From positions 1 to 8,090 of the forward strand of contig JAJYAS010000128.1 in the NCBI GenBank assembly GCA_021779415.1: DNA of 8,090 nt, given 5' to 3'. A model generated the notes under the pieces. The model was not told where the DNA came from. It ran no database searches and saw only the letters and a program-made list of their open reading frames with translations. The DNA comes from Bacillota bacterium (GTDB taxonomy: Bacteria > Bacillota_B > Desulfitobacteriia > Desulfitobacteriales > Desulfitobacteriaceae). Numbering within the stretch: position 1 is the stretch's first letter; each line of letters begins with the position of its first letter. Both the position numbers and the translations under genes were made by a program. Below, piece by piece: positions 1 to 6,261 of the stretch.

Positions 1-24
1 TACATTAAACTTAGAATCCTTCAT
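1..24 (-). CDS. UspA-family protein, N-terminal fragment cut by window edge
   Basis: Only the first eight codons are present, translating to MKDSKFNV. They match the start of the Usp protein at 7344-7973 (MNDSKFKV) at six of eight residues. The upstream DNA is also alike: an AGGAAAGAGG ribosome binding site lies just before the ATG at position 24, and the 14-base block ATGATTATAACATA occurs at 56-69 here and at 8005-8018 upstream of the other gene. Homology of both the coding start and the promoter makes a third Usp paralog the likely reading. The rest of the gene lies outside the window, so its length, nucleotide-binding motif and function cannot be judged. Confidence 0.7.
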
Positions 25-55
25 CTCAATTACCTCTTTCCTCACTAATAATAAT

Positions 56-69
56 ATGATTATAACATA
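56..69 (-). promoter_or_regulatory. Extended -10 promoter of the partial usp gene
   Basis: Read on the minus strand the block is TATGTTATAATCAT. It contains a perfect TATAAT at 64-59 preceded by TG one base upstream, which is an extended -10. No good -35 is visible, as expected when an extended -10 compensates. The identical block precedes the usp gene at 7344-7973. The start of transcription would fall about 25-30 bases before the ATG at 24. Confidence 0.6.
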
Positions 70-126
70 GTTGCTAGCCTTCATGGTGAAATACATCTTA
101 TGACTTTTTAATTGATATGATTTTCC

Positions 127-184
127 AAACAAGGCATTAAGGATGCCCCATGGAAATCCATGGGCCATCCTTGACACCTTGTTT
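127..184 (-). terminator. Long two-part hairpin, likely terminator of the TauE operon
   Basis: The inner stem pairs 139-154 with 157-172 (16 positions, one mismatch). The outer stem pairs 127-134 with 177-184 (8 bp), with 4-base internal loops between. It lies about 110 bases after the stop of the small membrane protein gene and before the next usp promoter. The T-tract on the minus strand is short (TTTGGAAAA). On the plus strand it is TTTTAAT, so the hairpin could work in both directions. Confidence 0.65.
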
Positions 185-296
185 TAATCGGAATTCCCAT
201 TTTTTGGAAACTACCGCAACCGAAATAAAATTTTAAATTACTTGGATTTCAGGAACGGTTCTGATAAAATTAATGGAAAGTAGGTAAATTTCGCCC

Positions 297-773
297 TCAT
301 TCTGAGATATGAAGAATTCCTGAGGCAGCTAAGACAATAACAACAATTTCCAAGCCAACCATTGTAACATATGGGATATCCTTTTTGCGCAAATAATCTA
401 TCAGAAGTGAAAGATAACCTAAAATTGAAACCATCCCCAAAAATGCTAAGCCAACTAGATTTAAATAATCCGAATGATTTAGAAGTGTCAACCAAGCCCA
501 CCCACTAGGAGCATGCGTAGCTTGCGCGTACTGATGTACATTCATTCCCCAATAAAGTGGCATTTTTGATGGTTCCACAAGTGGGTTAAAAAGGCCACCC
601 ATATAAAGCATAAACGTAATCACCATTACACAAATTCCCGTCCATGAGCAAAACCATAAAATACTCGCATATCTCTTCTGTTCCGGGCTTACTTCTACAT
701 TATCTTGGACACTAATTGCTTTACCAACAGTACTTTGGGCATTTGTACTTTGAACTTGTGTTTGACTGCTCAT
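297..773 (-). CDS. Small three-helix membrane protein, DUF1634-like, partner of TauE/SafE
   Basis: The protein has 158 residues. A hydrophilic Gln/Ser/Thr-rich N-terminus (about 1-35) is followed by three predicted membrane helices at about 38-60, 103-126 and 134-154. The loop between helices 1 and 2 (61-102) is rich in Trp, Tyr, His and Pro. Helices 2 and 3 are joined by a short charged turn, LRKKDIPYV at 128-136. DUF1634 proteins, which often neighbour TauE/SafE genes, have this three-helix plan and an Lys-Asp-x-x-Tyr turn; I assign the family by architecture only. The gene starts 6 bases after the TauE stop codon with only a weak G-rich ribosome binding site inside the end of that gene, which suggests translational coupling. 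It is probably an accessory or regulatory subunit of the exporter. No catalytic motif is visible. Confidence 0.85.
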   Translation of the reverse strand: MSSQTQVQSTNAQSTVGKAISVQDNVEVSPEQKRYASILWFCSWTGICVMVITFMLYMGGLFNPLVEPSKMPLYWGMNVHQYAQATHAPSGWAWLTLLNHSDYLNLVGLAFLGMVSILGYLSLLIDYLRKKDIPYVTMVGLEIVVIVLAASGILHISE

Positions 774-779
774 TCTATT

Positions 780-1706
780 TTACCCCCATCCTAATCCATT
801 AATTAACGATTTCAAGCCAGCGAACAGTAGCATTAGTATGACAATATAACGTATAGATTTTGGTTTAGCAGTTTGTAACAACTTGACTCCTACCCGCGAG
901 CCCACCATAATACCTAAAACAGACGGCACAGTTATTATTGGAAGTACTGCACCTTGGTTTAAATAAATCCACGCAGCGGAAGTATCTGTGATAGCTAATA
1001 ATGACATACTAGTACCTACCGCAATTTTAAGCGGAGCTCCTAAAAGCAAGTTAAGCACTGGCACATTAGCCCAACCTGCACCGATACCGAACATCCCAGC
1101 AATTATTCCAATCCCACAAAAGAGTACAAGACCAATCGGAAGTCTCCACACGGTCCAACTAACATCCTTACCACTTGAAGACTCGAAATAAGCTCCACCA
1201 ATATTCAAAAAACGAGCCAAGGGATCCACTTTTCCTATTTTGGGGATTTCGCTATTCTTGGAGAAAATAAACAGAACTGCAATCGATGTAATTAAGATAC
1301 CTAGTAGAATCTTAAGTACACTTTGGGGTAAGGAAAGCCCCAAGTACGCACCTACAATACTTGATGCTGATGCAATTAATGCTAAAGGAATAACCAATCG
1401 CAAACTAGCAAAATTTGCTTTTAAAAGTTTAGGCGCTGCAGATAACGAGCATGCTAATGCAACAAACAACCCAGACCCCCGGATAAAATCAAAGTTAAAC
1501 GGAAAAAAACTACTGACAATAGGTACATACAGCACACTGCCACCGACACCAGCTAAAGCAGCCACGATACCAATGAGAAAAGTAGTAATTAGTAATGCAA
1601 GAGGCCATACCCACCATGGGACTCCTGGTGTACCTGCTGCTTGCGCCACTGCCATACTGGTTGTTGCAAATAATGCACTGGCCCCGATAAAGAAATTTTC
1701 AATCAT
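780..1706 (-). CDS. TauE/SafE family sulfur-oxyanion (sulfite/sulfonate-type) exporter
   Basis: The 308-residue polytopic membrane protein shows the duplicated TauE/SafE signature: GVGGSVLYVP at 53-62 opens the first repeat and GIGAGWANVP at 207-216 opens the second, each with further helices after it. A hydrophobic N-terminal segment (about 5-24) ends in AQA, so it may be a signal peptide or an extra first helix. The family exports or takes up sulfite, sulfoacetate, taurine and related anions across the cytoplasmic membrane; the exact substrate cannot be read from sequence. The ATG has a strong ribosome binding site (AGGAGGTC, eight bases upstream). The length is slightly above the usual ~250-270 residues because of the N-terminal segment and a 150-185 central loop. 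It is followed at 6 bases by the small membrane protein, and both probably belong to the operon begun by the gene at 1864-2505. Confidence 0.94.
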   Translation of the reverse strand: MIENFFIGASALFATTSMAVAQAAGTPGVPWWVWPLALLITTFLIGIVAALAGVGGSVLYVPIVSSFFPFNFDFIRGSGLFVALACSLSAAPKLLKANFASLRLVIPLALIASASSIVGAYLGLSLPQSVLKILLGILITSIAVLFIFSKNSEIPKIGKVDPLARFLNIGGAYFESSSGKDVSWTVWRLPIGLVLFCGIGIIAGMFGIGAGWANVPVLNLLLGAPLKIAVGTSMSLLAITDTSAAWIYLNQGAVLPIITVPSVLGIMVGSRVGVKLLQTAKPKSIRYIVILMLLFAGLKSLINGLGWG

Positions 1707-1720
1707 CTGTATTTGACCTC

Positions 1721-1801
1721 CTACTCTGTTAGAATAAATTTGCGATGAACATACCCTTTCTTAACTGTCACAATTTTAGCCTTATCATTCTGTTTTGCCA
1801 A
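1721..1801 (-). CDS. Possible 26-residue basic small protein between operon genes
   Basis: A short open frame begins with TTG (MAKQNDKAK...) and ends ...HRKFILTE, with a TAG stop directly followed by the TauE ribosome binding site. It encodes 26 residues, rich in Lys/Arg, with no membrane segment. An AGGGGAGG Shine-Dalgarno-like sequence lies upstream, though its spacing of about 12 bases to TTG is long. An in-frame stop precedes the ribosome binding site, so the frame could be four codons longer at most without another start. The stop placed right against the next ribosome binding site is typical of a translated leader or coupled gene. It may equally be a chance frame in the 157-base gap. 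No homolog is recognised. Confidence 0.35.
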   Translation of the reverse strand: MAKQNDKAKIVTVKKGYVHRKFILTE

Positions 1802-1863
1802 AACTTTTACATCCCTCCCCTATTTTAAAAATCGGCCTCTACATCACCCCTTGATTATTTTGT

Positions 1864-2505
1864 TTACTCAATCCATAGATCAAACCTATCTTTGTGCTCA
1901 ATAATCTTTTCAGCTATCTTTGTCCCTGCAAAATGAAAGTAATCTTCAACATTTATCTGACTAAGATTATTTTCATTTTCTACAAACTTTCCACTCTCAA
2001 TCACTCGTCGAAGTAAGGGAATTCTGTTCGTTTTATTAATATCAAAGTTATTAATTGACTTCACAAATTCGTTCTTCAAATTCGATGTACCCCAAGACTT
2101 AGGACCTTTTTCTGGTTTGATCTCATTGACGCGCCTCATAAATTCAAAGGGGAAAGCACCAAATGTAATAAGAATCTTTGGTTTATATTCTAGGACACTT
2201 TCCCTAAAAGACTCTATTTCCGCAGCCACTTCGGCCCCCCACCAACTTAAGGTATTAGGAACTATTCTACTATCGCTAACAGCATTCCTAATATAAATAT
2301 TTGTCGTATCGATTCTTTGTCGTATTTCTCTATACACTTTGTCTTGTATCTCAGCTAAGACTGGAGTCCAAATATAGTGACGAACAGCTGGATGTTTTGG
2401 ATTAACTAATAGCCAAATCGGATAAGTTTTATCTCCCGACTCCCTATTTATCTTTATCTTCTCAACTAACATAGGTATATCTCTATTGGGCGATAAACTG
2501 GACAA
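1864..2505 (-). CDS. Conserved protein of unknown function, UDG-superfamily-like (copy 1)
   Basis: A soluble ~213-residue protein, about 70% identical by eye to the one at 5004-5642. I prefer the TTG start at 2505: GAAGGTGGGG sits seven bases ahead of it, the same arrangement as in sulP and the paralog. The ATG at 2523 would put this ribosome binding site inside the coding region, and the ATG at 2544 adds residues the paralog lacks. Segments resemble the core of uracil-DNA-glycosylase-like folds: WLLVNPKHPAV (31-41), NIYIRNAV (69-76), KPKILITFGA (108-117), then IPLLRRVI (162-169) where such enzymes often have a His-Pro-Ser loop. That catalytic histidine loop is absent, so glycosylase activity is doubtful. 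The family assignment is an inference; I do not recognise the protein with certainty. It is the first gene of the TauE/SafE operon, after a ~230-base leader. Confidence 0.85.
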   Translation of the reverse strand: MSSLSPNRDIPMLVEKIKINRESGDKTYPIWLLVNPKHPAVRHYIWTPVLAEIQDKVYREIRQRIDTTNIYIRNAVSDSRIVPNTLSWWGAEVAAEIESFRESVLEYKPKILITFGAFPFEFMRRVNEIKPEKGPKSWGTSNLKNEFVKSINNFDINKTNRIPLLRRVIESGKFVENENNLSQINVEDYFHFAGTKIAEKIIEHKDRFDLWIE

Positions 2506-2614
2506 ACAAACCCCACCTTCCATGATAACTATCGTTACTGTCAATAAGCCTCAACTGATTCAGGGGAACTTCTTTCCACTCTGTAAAGCAAATACTATGA
2601 CATGCTCTGTGCTG

Positions 2615-2661
2615 GCGTTTACATTTAATTTGTGACTATACTCACAATTAAACGTAAACGC
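2615..2661. repeat. 47-bp near-perfect inverted repeat containing a CRP/FNR-type site
   Basis: Left arm 2615-2635 and right arm 2642-2661 pair over about 20 bp with one G-T wobble or mismatch and one bulged base; the loop is the six bases CTATAC. At its centre (2630-2647) is TTGTGA-CTATAC-TCACAA, a perfect 6-6-6 palindrome of the CRP/FNR/HcpR type. It lies in the leader upstream of the gene at 1864-2505. In RNA it would form a strong hairpin, and no T-tract follows on either strand, so it does not look like a simple terminator. Confidence 0.8.
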
Positions 2662-2718
2662 TTTAAGGTTCTATTAGGACTTTTGCTATTTTCGAATGTG
2701 ACTATACTCACAATTAAA
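2630..2718. repeat. Direct repeat of the CRP/FNR-type site, 66-bp spacing
   Basis: A 22-base block beginning TGTGACTATACTCACAATT occurs at 2631-2652 and again at 2697-2718, exactly 66 bases apart. Each copy centres on a TGTGA-N6-TCACA palindrome: TTGTGA..TCACAA at 2630-2647 and ATGTGA..TCACAA at 2696-2713. The second copy is fused to the operator palindrome that is shared by three promoters in the window; the first is the core of the hairpin at 2615-2661. Confidence 0.85.
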
Positions 2719-2820
2719 GATTAGCATTGTGTGAGTACCGTGTCTATAGTAGAATAATATTGCCGTAATCGATTTTTATTATTGTGAATCGAGAAAGCAC
2801 AGGATTTTCGTGTCGTAACA
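2696..2820 (-). promoter_or_regulatory. Promoter/operator copy A, upstream of unknown-protein copy 1 and TauE operon
   Basis: On the minus strand: -35 TCGATT (2772-2767), 18-bp spacer, -10 TATAGA (2748-2743), then a CACAAT-N11-ATTGTG palindrome (2731-2709) overlapping an ATGTGA-N6-TCACAA site (2713-2696). The same elements with the same 18-bp spacer occur at 5819-5895 and 7062-7138. An extra block TGTCGTAA (2811-2818) sits 44 bases upstream of the -35, exactly as in copy B. Transcription would start near 2736, leaving a leader of about 230 bases. The operator lies downstream of the -10, so a repressor role fits best. Confidence 0.7.
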
Positions 2821-2940
2821 GTACGCATATTTAATTTTTCATAGACCTGGCTATCTGCTCCTCCTCTCTAAAGTAGCGGCAATGTTTCTCATCGATTTTC
2901 TTCTAAACCCTCAGCTAGAGCCGAAAGAAATGCGCACAAG

Positions 2941-2967
2941 AGCCCCCAAAAAGAGGGGGCTTTTATT
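2941..2967 (+). terminator. Plus-strand rho-independent terminator with no visible gene
   Basis: AGCCCCC (2941-2947) pairs with GGGGGCT (2955-2961) around a 7-base loop, followed on the plus strand by TTTTATTATT. On the minus strand no T-run follows, so the orientation is plus. No convincing plus-strand gene lies upstream. Confidence 0.65.
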
Positions 2968-3033
2968 ATTACAATTACGAAAGAAACCTCCTTTCAATAT
3001 CAATATAGCCTTACAATTTGACGTGTCTTTGCA

Positions 3034-3090
3034 TAAAAAATCCTTATAATTAGAGATGAAGTAGAACACTCCATCTCTAATTATAAGGAT
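3034..3090 (-). terminator. Rho-independent terminator of sulP
   Basis: A perfect 19-bp stem pairs 3040-3058 with 3072-3090 around a 13-base loop. On the minus strand it is followed by TTTTTT (3040-3035). It begins about 50 bases after the sulP stop codon. The stem is AT-rich but long and has a clear T-tract, so transcription from sulP should end here and the next operon needs its own promoter. Confidence 0.88.
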
Positions 3091-3138
3091 AATAACATTC
3101 AGGCAAAAAATACTATTATTTTCGACGAGGTAATTATT

Positions 3139-4956
3139 CTAATGAGCAACACTCGTGTTGTTATTTAAAATGGGATTCGTACCTTTAGACACCGAAACAG
3201 TCTCTATCAGATTATAAGCCAACGATTTTTCTATATTATCACCGATTTCAGAGTTTAACACAGCTCTTGCTCTCTCTAAATCCTTAGAGGTCGATGCAAA
3301 AATTTCATTCTCCGACAACATAAATTTATTCTCGATGCCAATATCACGATCAAAATTGGCTTTCATAAGAATTGTGTTGATATTTGCCCTTACACCACAG
3401 ATAATCACGCTTCCACCGGTTTCTTTTACAGCCCGAGTAAAAGCTTTTAAGGCGTTAAGTGATGTTATATCAATAGAAGCGACATGCTTCATGCGCAAGA
3501 TGAACACTTTAGCTTTTTCGACCAAGCTTTCAAGTTTCAATTCTAGATCCTCTGCTGAGCCGAAATAAAGATTTCCTTCAAGTTCAATAATTAATATATC
3601 CACCTTACCCTTGACAACTTCAACTTCTGTTTCAACAATTTGCAACTCTTCTCCTTGGGATGGAATTAGAATCTTCACAGGAACTTTGTTGGTATCTCTC
3701 AGATACAAAGCAATGGACAGTGCAATTCCCATATATATAGCGTAAGAAAGGTTCGGCAATAAAACTGTTGCGAAACAAGTGACCCACATTGCAATCGAAT
3801 CTGATTTAAACTTACCCAATTTTACGACCTTTTTGATTTCTTCTTTGTTAATGAGGTTATAAGCAGTAACCATCATCACCCCAGCAAGACATGTATTAGG
3901 AATGTACTTGGCATATGGGGCGAGAAATAGAAGAACTAGGGCCATGATCCCACCCGACAAGATTCCCGCGAATCTTGTTACTGCACCGCTGTGATAATTG
4001 ATTGCTGTACGCGTGAAGGAACCCGATCCAGGAAATCCTTGAAAAAAAGAGGATGCAATATTTGCTATGCCCTGTCCGATAAATTCTTGGTTCGGATCAA
4101 TTTTTTGGCGCGTGATAGTGGAAATTGATTTTGCGCTGGATATTGCTTCCACACAGCCTATGATCGCAATTGACAATGCCCCAGTGAAAAGACCCTGTAT
4201 GAGATCAAAATTGAAGTGCACCATCGTAAATGGGGGCAGCGACGTTGGAATATTACCGGTTAGAGTCACACCCTGCTTATCCAACGAAAAAAGCACTATG
4301 AATATAATGGGAACGATGATCCCAATTAGGGCACCTGGCAAGTTGCTATTTATCCTTTTACAAATCAATATTATAGCAACAGTCATCAACCCAAGCCCAA
4401 GTGAATAAAAATTGGTTTGACTCATATGAGCTATTAGGTAATACAATTTATCCGTAGTTGCCATTTGTGCTGAATTCTTCACAGATATGCCCAGCAGTGT
4501 ATTAAGTTGCCCTAGAGCAATTAAAGCTCCCGCTCCAGTTGTAAACCCAACGATAACTGTATGGGATACGTAACTTATCAACTTACCCAACTTAAGAACA
4601 CCGAAGAGCAATTTTAAAGTGCCCACGAGAAAAGTCAGAAGAAAGACTATTTGATAGGCATTAGTCAGTCCCATATAATTTTTCATAACGCTTGCTACAA
4701 GTAGAGCGGAAGAATTTGTCGGTCCTGTAATTAAGTGTTTAGAGCTACCAAATGCCGAACCAAAAATAGCAGAAACAATAGCCGTATACAAACCATAAAC
4801 CGGATTTAAACCTGCAATTAATGCATATGCCATACACTGCGGAACTGCTACGACTGCTCCTGTCAGGGCAGCACTCAAATCTTTACTCACATATTCCTTT
4901 TTATAGTTTTTAATTGTTGCAATCAAGGGTATATATTTAAATCGCGATAAGTACAA
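3139..4956 (-). CDS. SulP family anion permease (sulfate-type) with C-terminal STAS domain
   Basis: The 605-residue protein has the full SulP plan. The hydrophobic transporter core (about 25-420) carries the signature PQCMAYALIAGLNPVYGLY at 39-57, GSSKHLITGP at 70-79 and FPGSGSFTRTAIN at 308-320. A cytoplasmic STAS domain follows (about 445-565), with SIDITSLNAL at 494-503 matching the D-x-(S/T)-(S/T) phosphorylation-type loop of STAS domains. The last ~35 residues are a variable tail. SulP proteins move sulfate, bicarbonate or other anions across the cytoplasmic membrane; sulfate is likely given the TauE/SafE neighbour, but the substrate is not proven by sequence. The start is TTG at 4956, with GAAAGGTGGGG placed seven bases before it. 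The gene follows the unknown protein at 5004-5642 by only 47 bases with no terminator between, so they are probably one operon. Confidence 0.96.
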   Translation of the reverse strand: MYLSRFKYIPLIATIKNYKKEYVSKDLSAALTGAVVAVPQCMAYALIAGLNPVYGLYTAIVSAIFGSAFGSSKHLITGPTNSSALLVASVMKNYMGLTNAYQIVFLLTFLVGTLKLLFGVLKLGKLISYVSHTVIVGFTTGAGALIALGQLNTLLGISVKNSAQMATTDKLYYLIAHMSQTNFYSLGLGLMTVAIILICKRINSNLPGALIGIIVPIIFIVLFSLDKQGVTLTGNIPTSLPPFTMVHFNFDLIQGLFTGALSIAIIGCVEAISSAKSISTITRQKIDPNQEFIGQGIANIASSFFQGFPGSGSFTRTAINYHSGAVTRFAGILSGGIMALVLLFLAPYAKYIPNTCLAGVMMVTAYNLINKEEIKKVVKLGKFKSDSIAMWVTCFATVLLPNLSYAIYMGIALSIALYLRDTNKVPVKILIPSQGEELQIVETEVEVVKGKVDILIIELEGNLYFGSAEDLELKLESLVEKAKVFILRMKHVASIDITSLNALKAFTRAVKETGGSVIICGVRANINTILMKANFDRDIGIENKFMLSENEIFASTSKDLERARAVLNSEIGDNIEKSLAYNLIETVSVSKGTNPILNNNTSVAH

Positions 4957-5003
4957 TGTAACCCCACCTTTCAGCAGAAATCATTCTCATAAGCTAATCT
5001 TCG

Positions 5004-5642
5004 CTAATCAATCCAGATATCAAGACAATCTTTATACTCAATAATCCTTTCAGCTATCTTTGTCCCAACAAAATGAAAGTAACTATCTACGTCTTTTCCG
5101 CAGAAATGAGTATCATCTTCTATGAACTTGTCACTTTCAATCACTCGACGAAGTAGTGGAATCCTATTCGTTTTGTTGATATCAAAGGTATCTATTGCTT
5201 TTCCGAATTCATCGCCTAAATTAGAAGTACCCCAAGCCTTAGGCCCTTTTTCAGGTTTGATCTCGTAGACGCGCCTTACAAATTCGAAGGGAAACGCTCC
5301 AAACGTAATAAGCAACTTGGGTTGATGTTCCAAAACAATTTCCCTCATTAACTCTATTTCATTAGCAACATCGGTTCCCCACCAATTTAACGTATTAGGA
5401 ACAATTCCACTATTGCTCACAGCATTCCTAATATAGATATTAGTGGTATCAATCCTAGTGTGCAGTTCCCTATAGACTTTGTCCTGAATCTCAGCTAATA
5501 CTGGAGTCCAAATGTAGTGGCGAACAGCAGGATGTTTCGGATTAAATAATAGCCAAATTGGATAACTTCTTTCCCCCGTCTCCCTCTTCATCTTAACTTT
5601 CTGAACTACAGGTATCCCTTTATCGAGTGTTAAGCTGGACAA
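5004..5642 (-). CDS. Conserved protein of unknown function, UDG-superfamily-like (copy 2)
   Basis: A soluble ~212-residue protein, paralog of the product of 1864-2505. The most conserved stretches between the two are NPKHPAVRHYIWTPVLAEIQ (34-53), the region around IDTTNIYIRNAVS (64-76), LITFGAFPFEF (111-121), FDINKTNRIPLLRRVIES (153-170) and YFHFVGTKIAE (188-198). Identity on both sides with drift in between shows a selected protein, not a recent copy. I chose TTG at 5642 because AAAGGTGGG lies seven bases ahead, as in sulP; the ATG at 5660 is upstream of that site. Alternating strand/helix segments with an Asn after the NIYI strand and a KP/QPK-hydrophobic-GA strand suggest a UDG-like alpha/beta fold without the catalytic His loop. 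No function is assigned. It heads the operon with sulP. Confidence 0.86.
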   Translation of the reverse strand: MSSLTLDKGIPVVQKVKMKRETGERSYPIWLLFNPKHPAVRHYIWTPVLAEIQDKVYRELHTRIDTTNIYIRNAVSNSGIVPNTLNWWGTDVANEIELMREIVLEHQPKLLITFGAFPFEFVRRVYEIKPEKGPKAWGTSNLGDEFGKAIDTFDINKTNRIPLLRRVIESDKFIEDDTHFCGKDVDSYFHFVGTKIAERIIEYKDCLDIWID

Positions 5643-5818
5643 ACGAATCCCACCTTTCATTATTTATGATTACTATCTACTACAATACCGTCATAATAAA
5701 ACTTGCCAATTACGTTAAGAACTCTACTTATCTTTGGAAGTTATACAAAGCCATGCAGTGTATCCTAGAATCCTATGTGCAACTAAGTTGGAGCTGTTCT
5801 AGCCCTCCTTATTACCAT

Positions 5819-5941
5819 TTGTACATATACTCACAATTAAAGATTAGCATTGTGACAGTATTGTGTCTATAGCAAGTAAATATACTCGTAATCAATTTCC
5901 GTTATGGACAGTGTGTTGATTCTTGCGCTATTATGTCGTAA
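5819..5941 (-). promoter_or_regulatory. Promoter/operator copy B, upstream of unknown-protein copy 2 and sulP
   Basis: On the minus strand: -35 TTGATT (5895-5890), 18-bp spacer, -10 TATAGA (5871-5866), a first CACAAT half-site (5865-5860), then the palindrome TCACAAT-N11-ATTGTGA (5855-5831). A degenerate CRP/FNR-type site TTGTAC-N6-TCACAA covers 5819-5836. TGTCGTAA at 5934-5941 stands 44 bases beyond the -35, as in copy A. The transcript would start near 5859 and carry a leader of about 215 bases to the TTG at 5642. Confidence 0.72.
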
Positions 5942-6172
5942 TAATGCGTATTGCGAATTCTCCCTGGAACAGTTAGTTCACTTAAATTCTTGCCAAGGTG
6001 TAAACGACTCGTCAAAATCTATCTAGGATTTTTGAACGAAGTCTTCAAAAGACCGTTAGTGCATATTTTATAAGGACTTCTATTGAGTTAGCTATAAATA
6101 GGACAAACATTACTCGGAGTACTTTGTCGTACGCCACTCTTAACATCCAACTTTATCTCAACAGGACCAATA

Positions 6173-6225
6173 TCATAATCTTTTATGATGTAATTTGTGC
6201 TTCACAAAATAATTCATGATTATGA
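6173..6225. repeat. 53-base imperfect palindrome
   Basis: TCATAATC (6173-6180) pairs with GATTATGA (6218-6225). Inside, ATGA..ATTTGTG (6185-6199) pairs imperfectly with CACAAAAT..TTCAT (6203-6217) around CTT. It lies downstream of the usp terminator on the minus strand and has no T-tract. It could be a hairpin or a protein-binding site; its role is unknown. Confidence 0.45.
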
Positions 6226-6261
6226 AACCATCTCTATTCAAAATGAACGGAACGCACTAAA

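Larger units (their letters stand above)
2506..3138. other. 633-base intergenic region between sulP and the next operon
   Basis: From high to low coordinates this holds the sulP terminator (3090-3034), a plus-strand terminator (2941-2967), promoter/operator copy A (2696-2820), the 47-bp inverted repeat (2615-2661) and the leader of the gene at 1864-2505. A minus-strand AAAGGAGG at about 2990 has no open frame after it (TTG-TAA). The stretch 2821-2940 shows only very short frames and nothing I can name. Confidence 0.7.

Noticed and set aside
238..501. Minus-strand frame of 87 codons
   Set aside because: Mostly overlaps the small membrane protein gene in another frame, with no ribosome binding site or recognisable features.
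1240..1716. Plus-strand frame of 158 codons
   Set aside because: Antisense shadow of the TauE/SafE gene, as is the shorter one at 988-1191; similar shadows lie opposite sulP.
2615..2661. Inverted repeat as the end of an insertion sequence
   Set aside because: No transposase, no second matching end and no target duplication are visible; the centre is better explained as a regulator site.
2882..3050. Plus-strand frame of about 55 codons running through the terminator at 2941-2967
   Set aside because: It has no ribosome binding site and translates both terminator hairpins, which a real gene would not do.
5627..5872. Plus-strand frame of 81 codons
   Set aside because: No ribosome binding site, odd composition, and it overlaps the leader and operator of the sulP operon.
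6075..6200. Minus-strand frame of about 35 codons in the intergenic region
   Set aside because: Protein-like composition, but no acceptable start codon with a ribosome binding site; length expected by chance.
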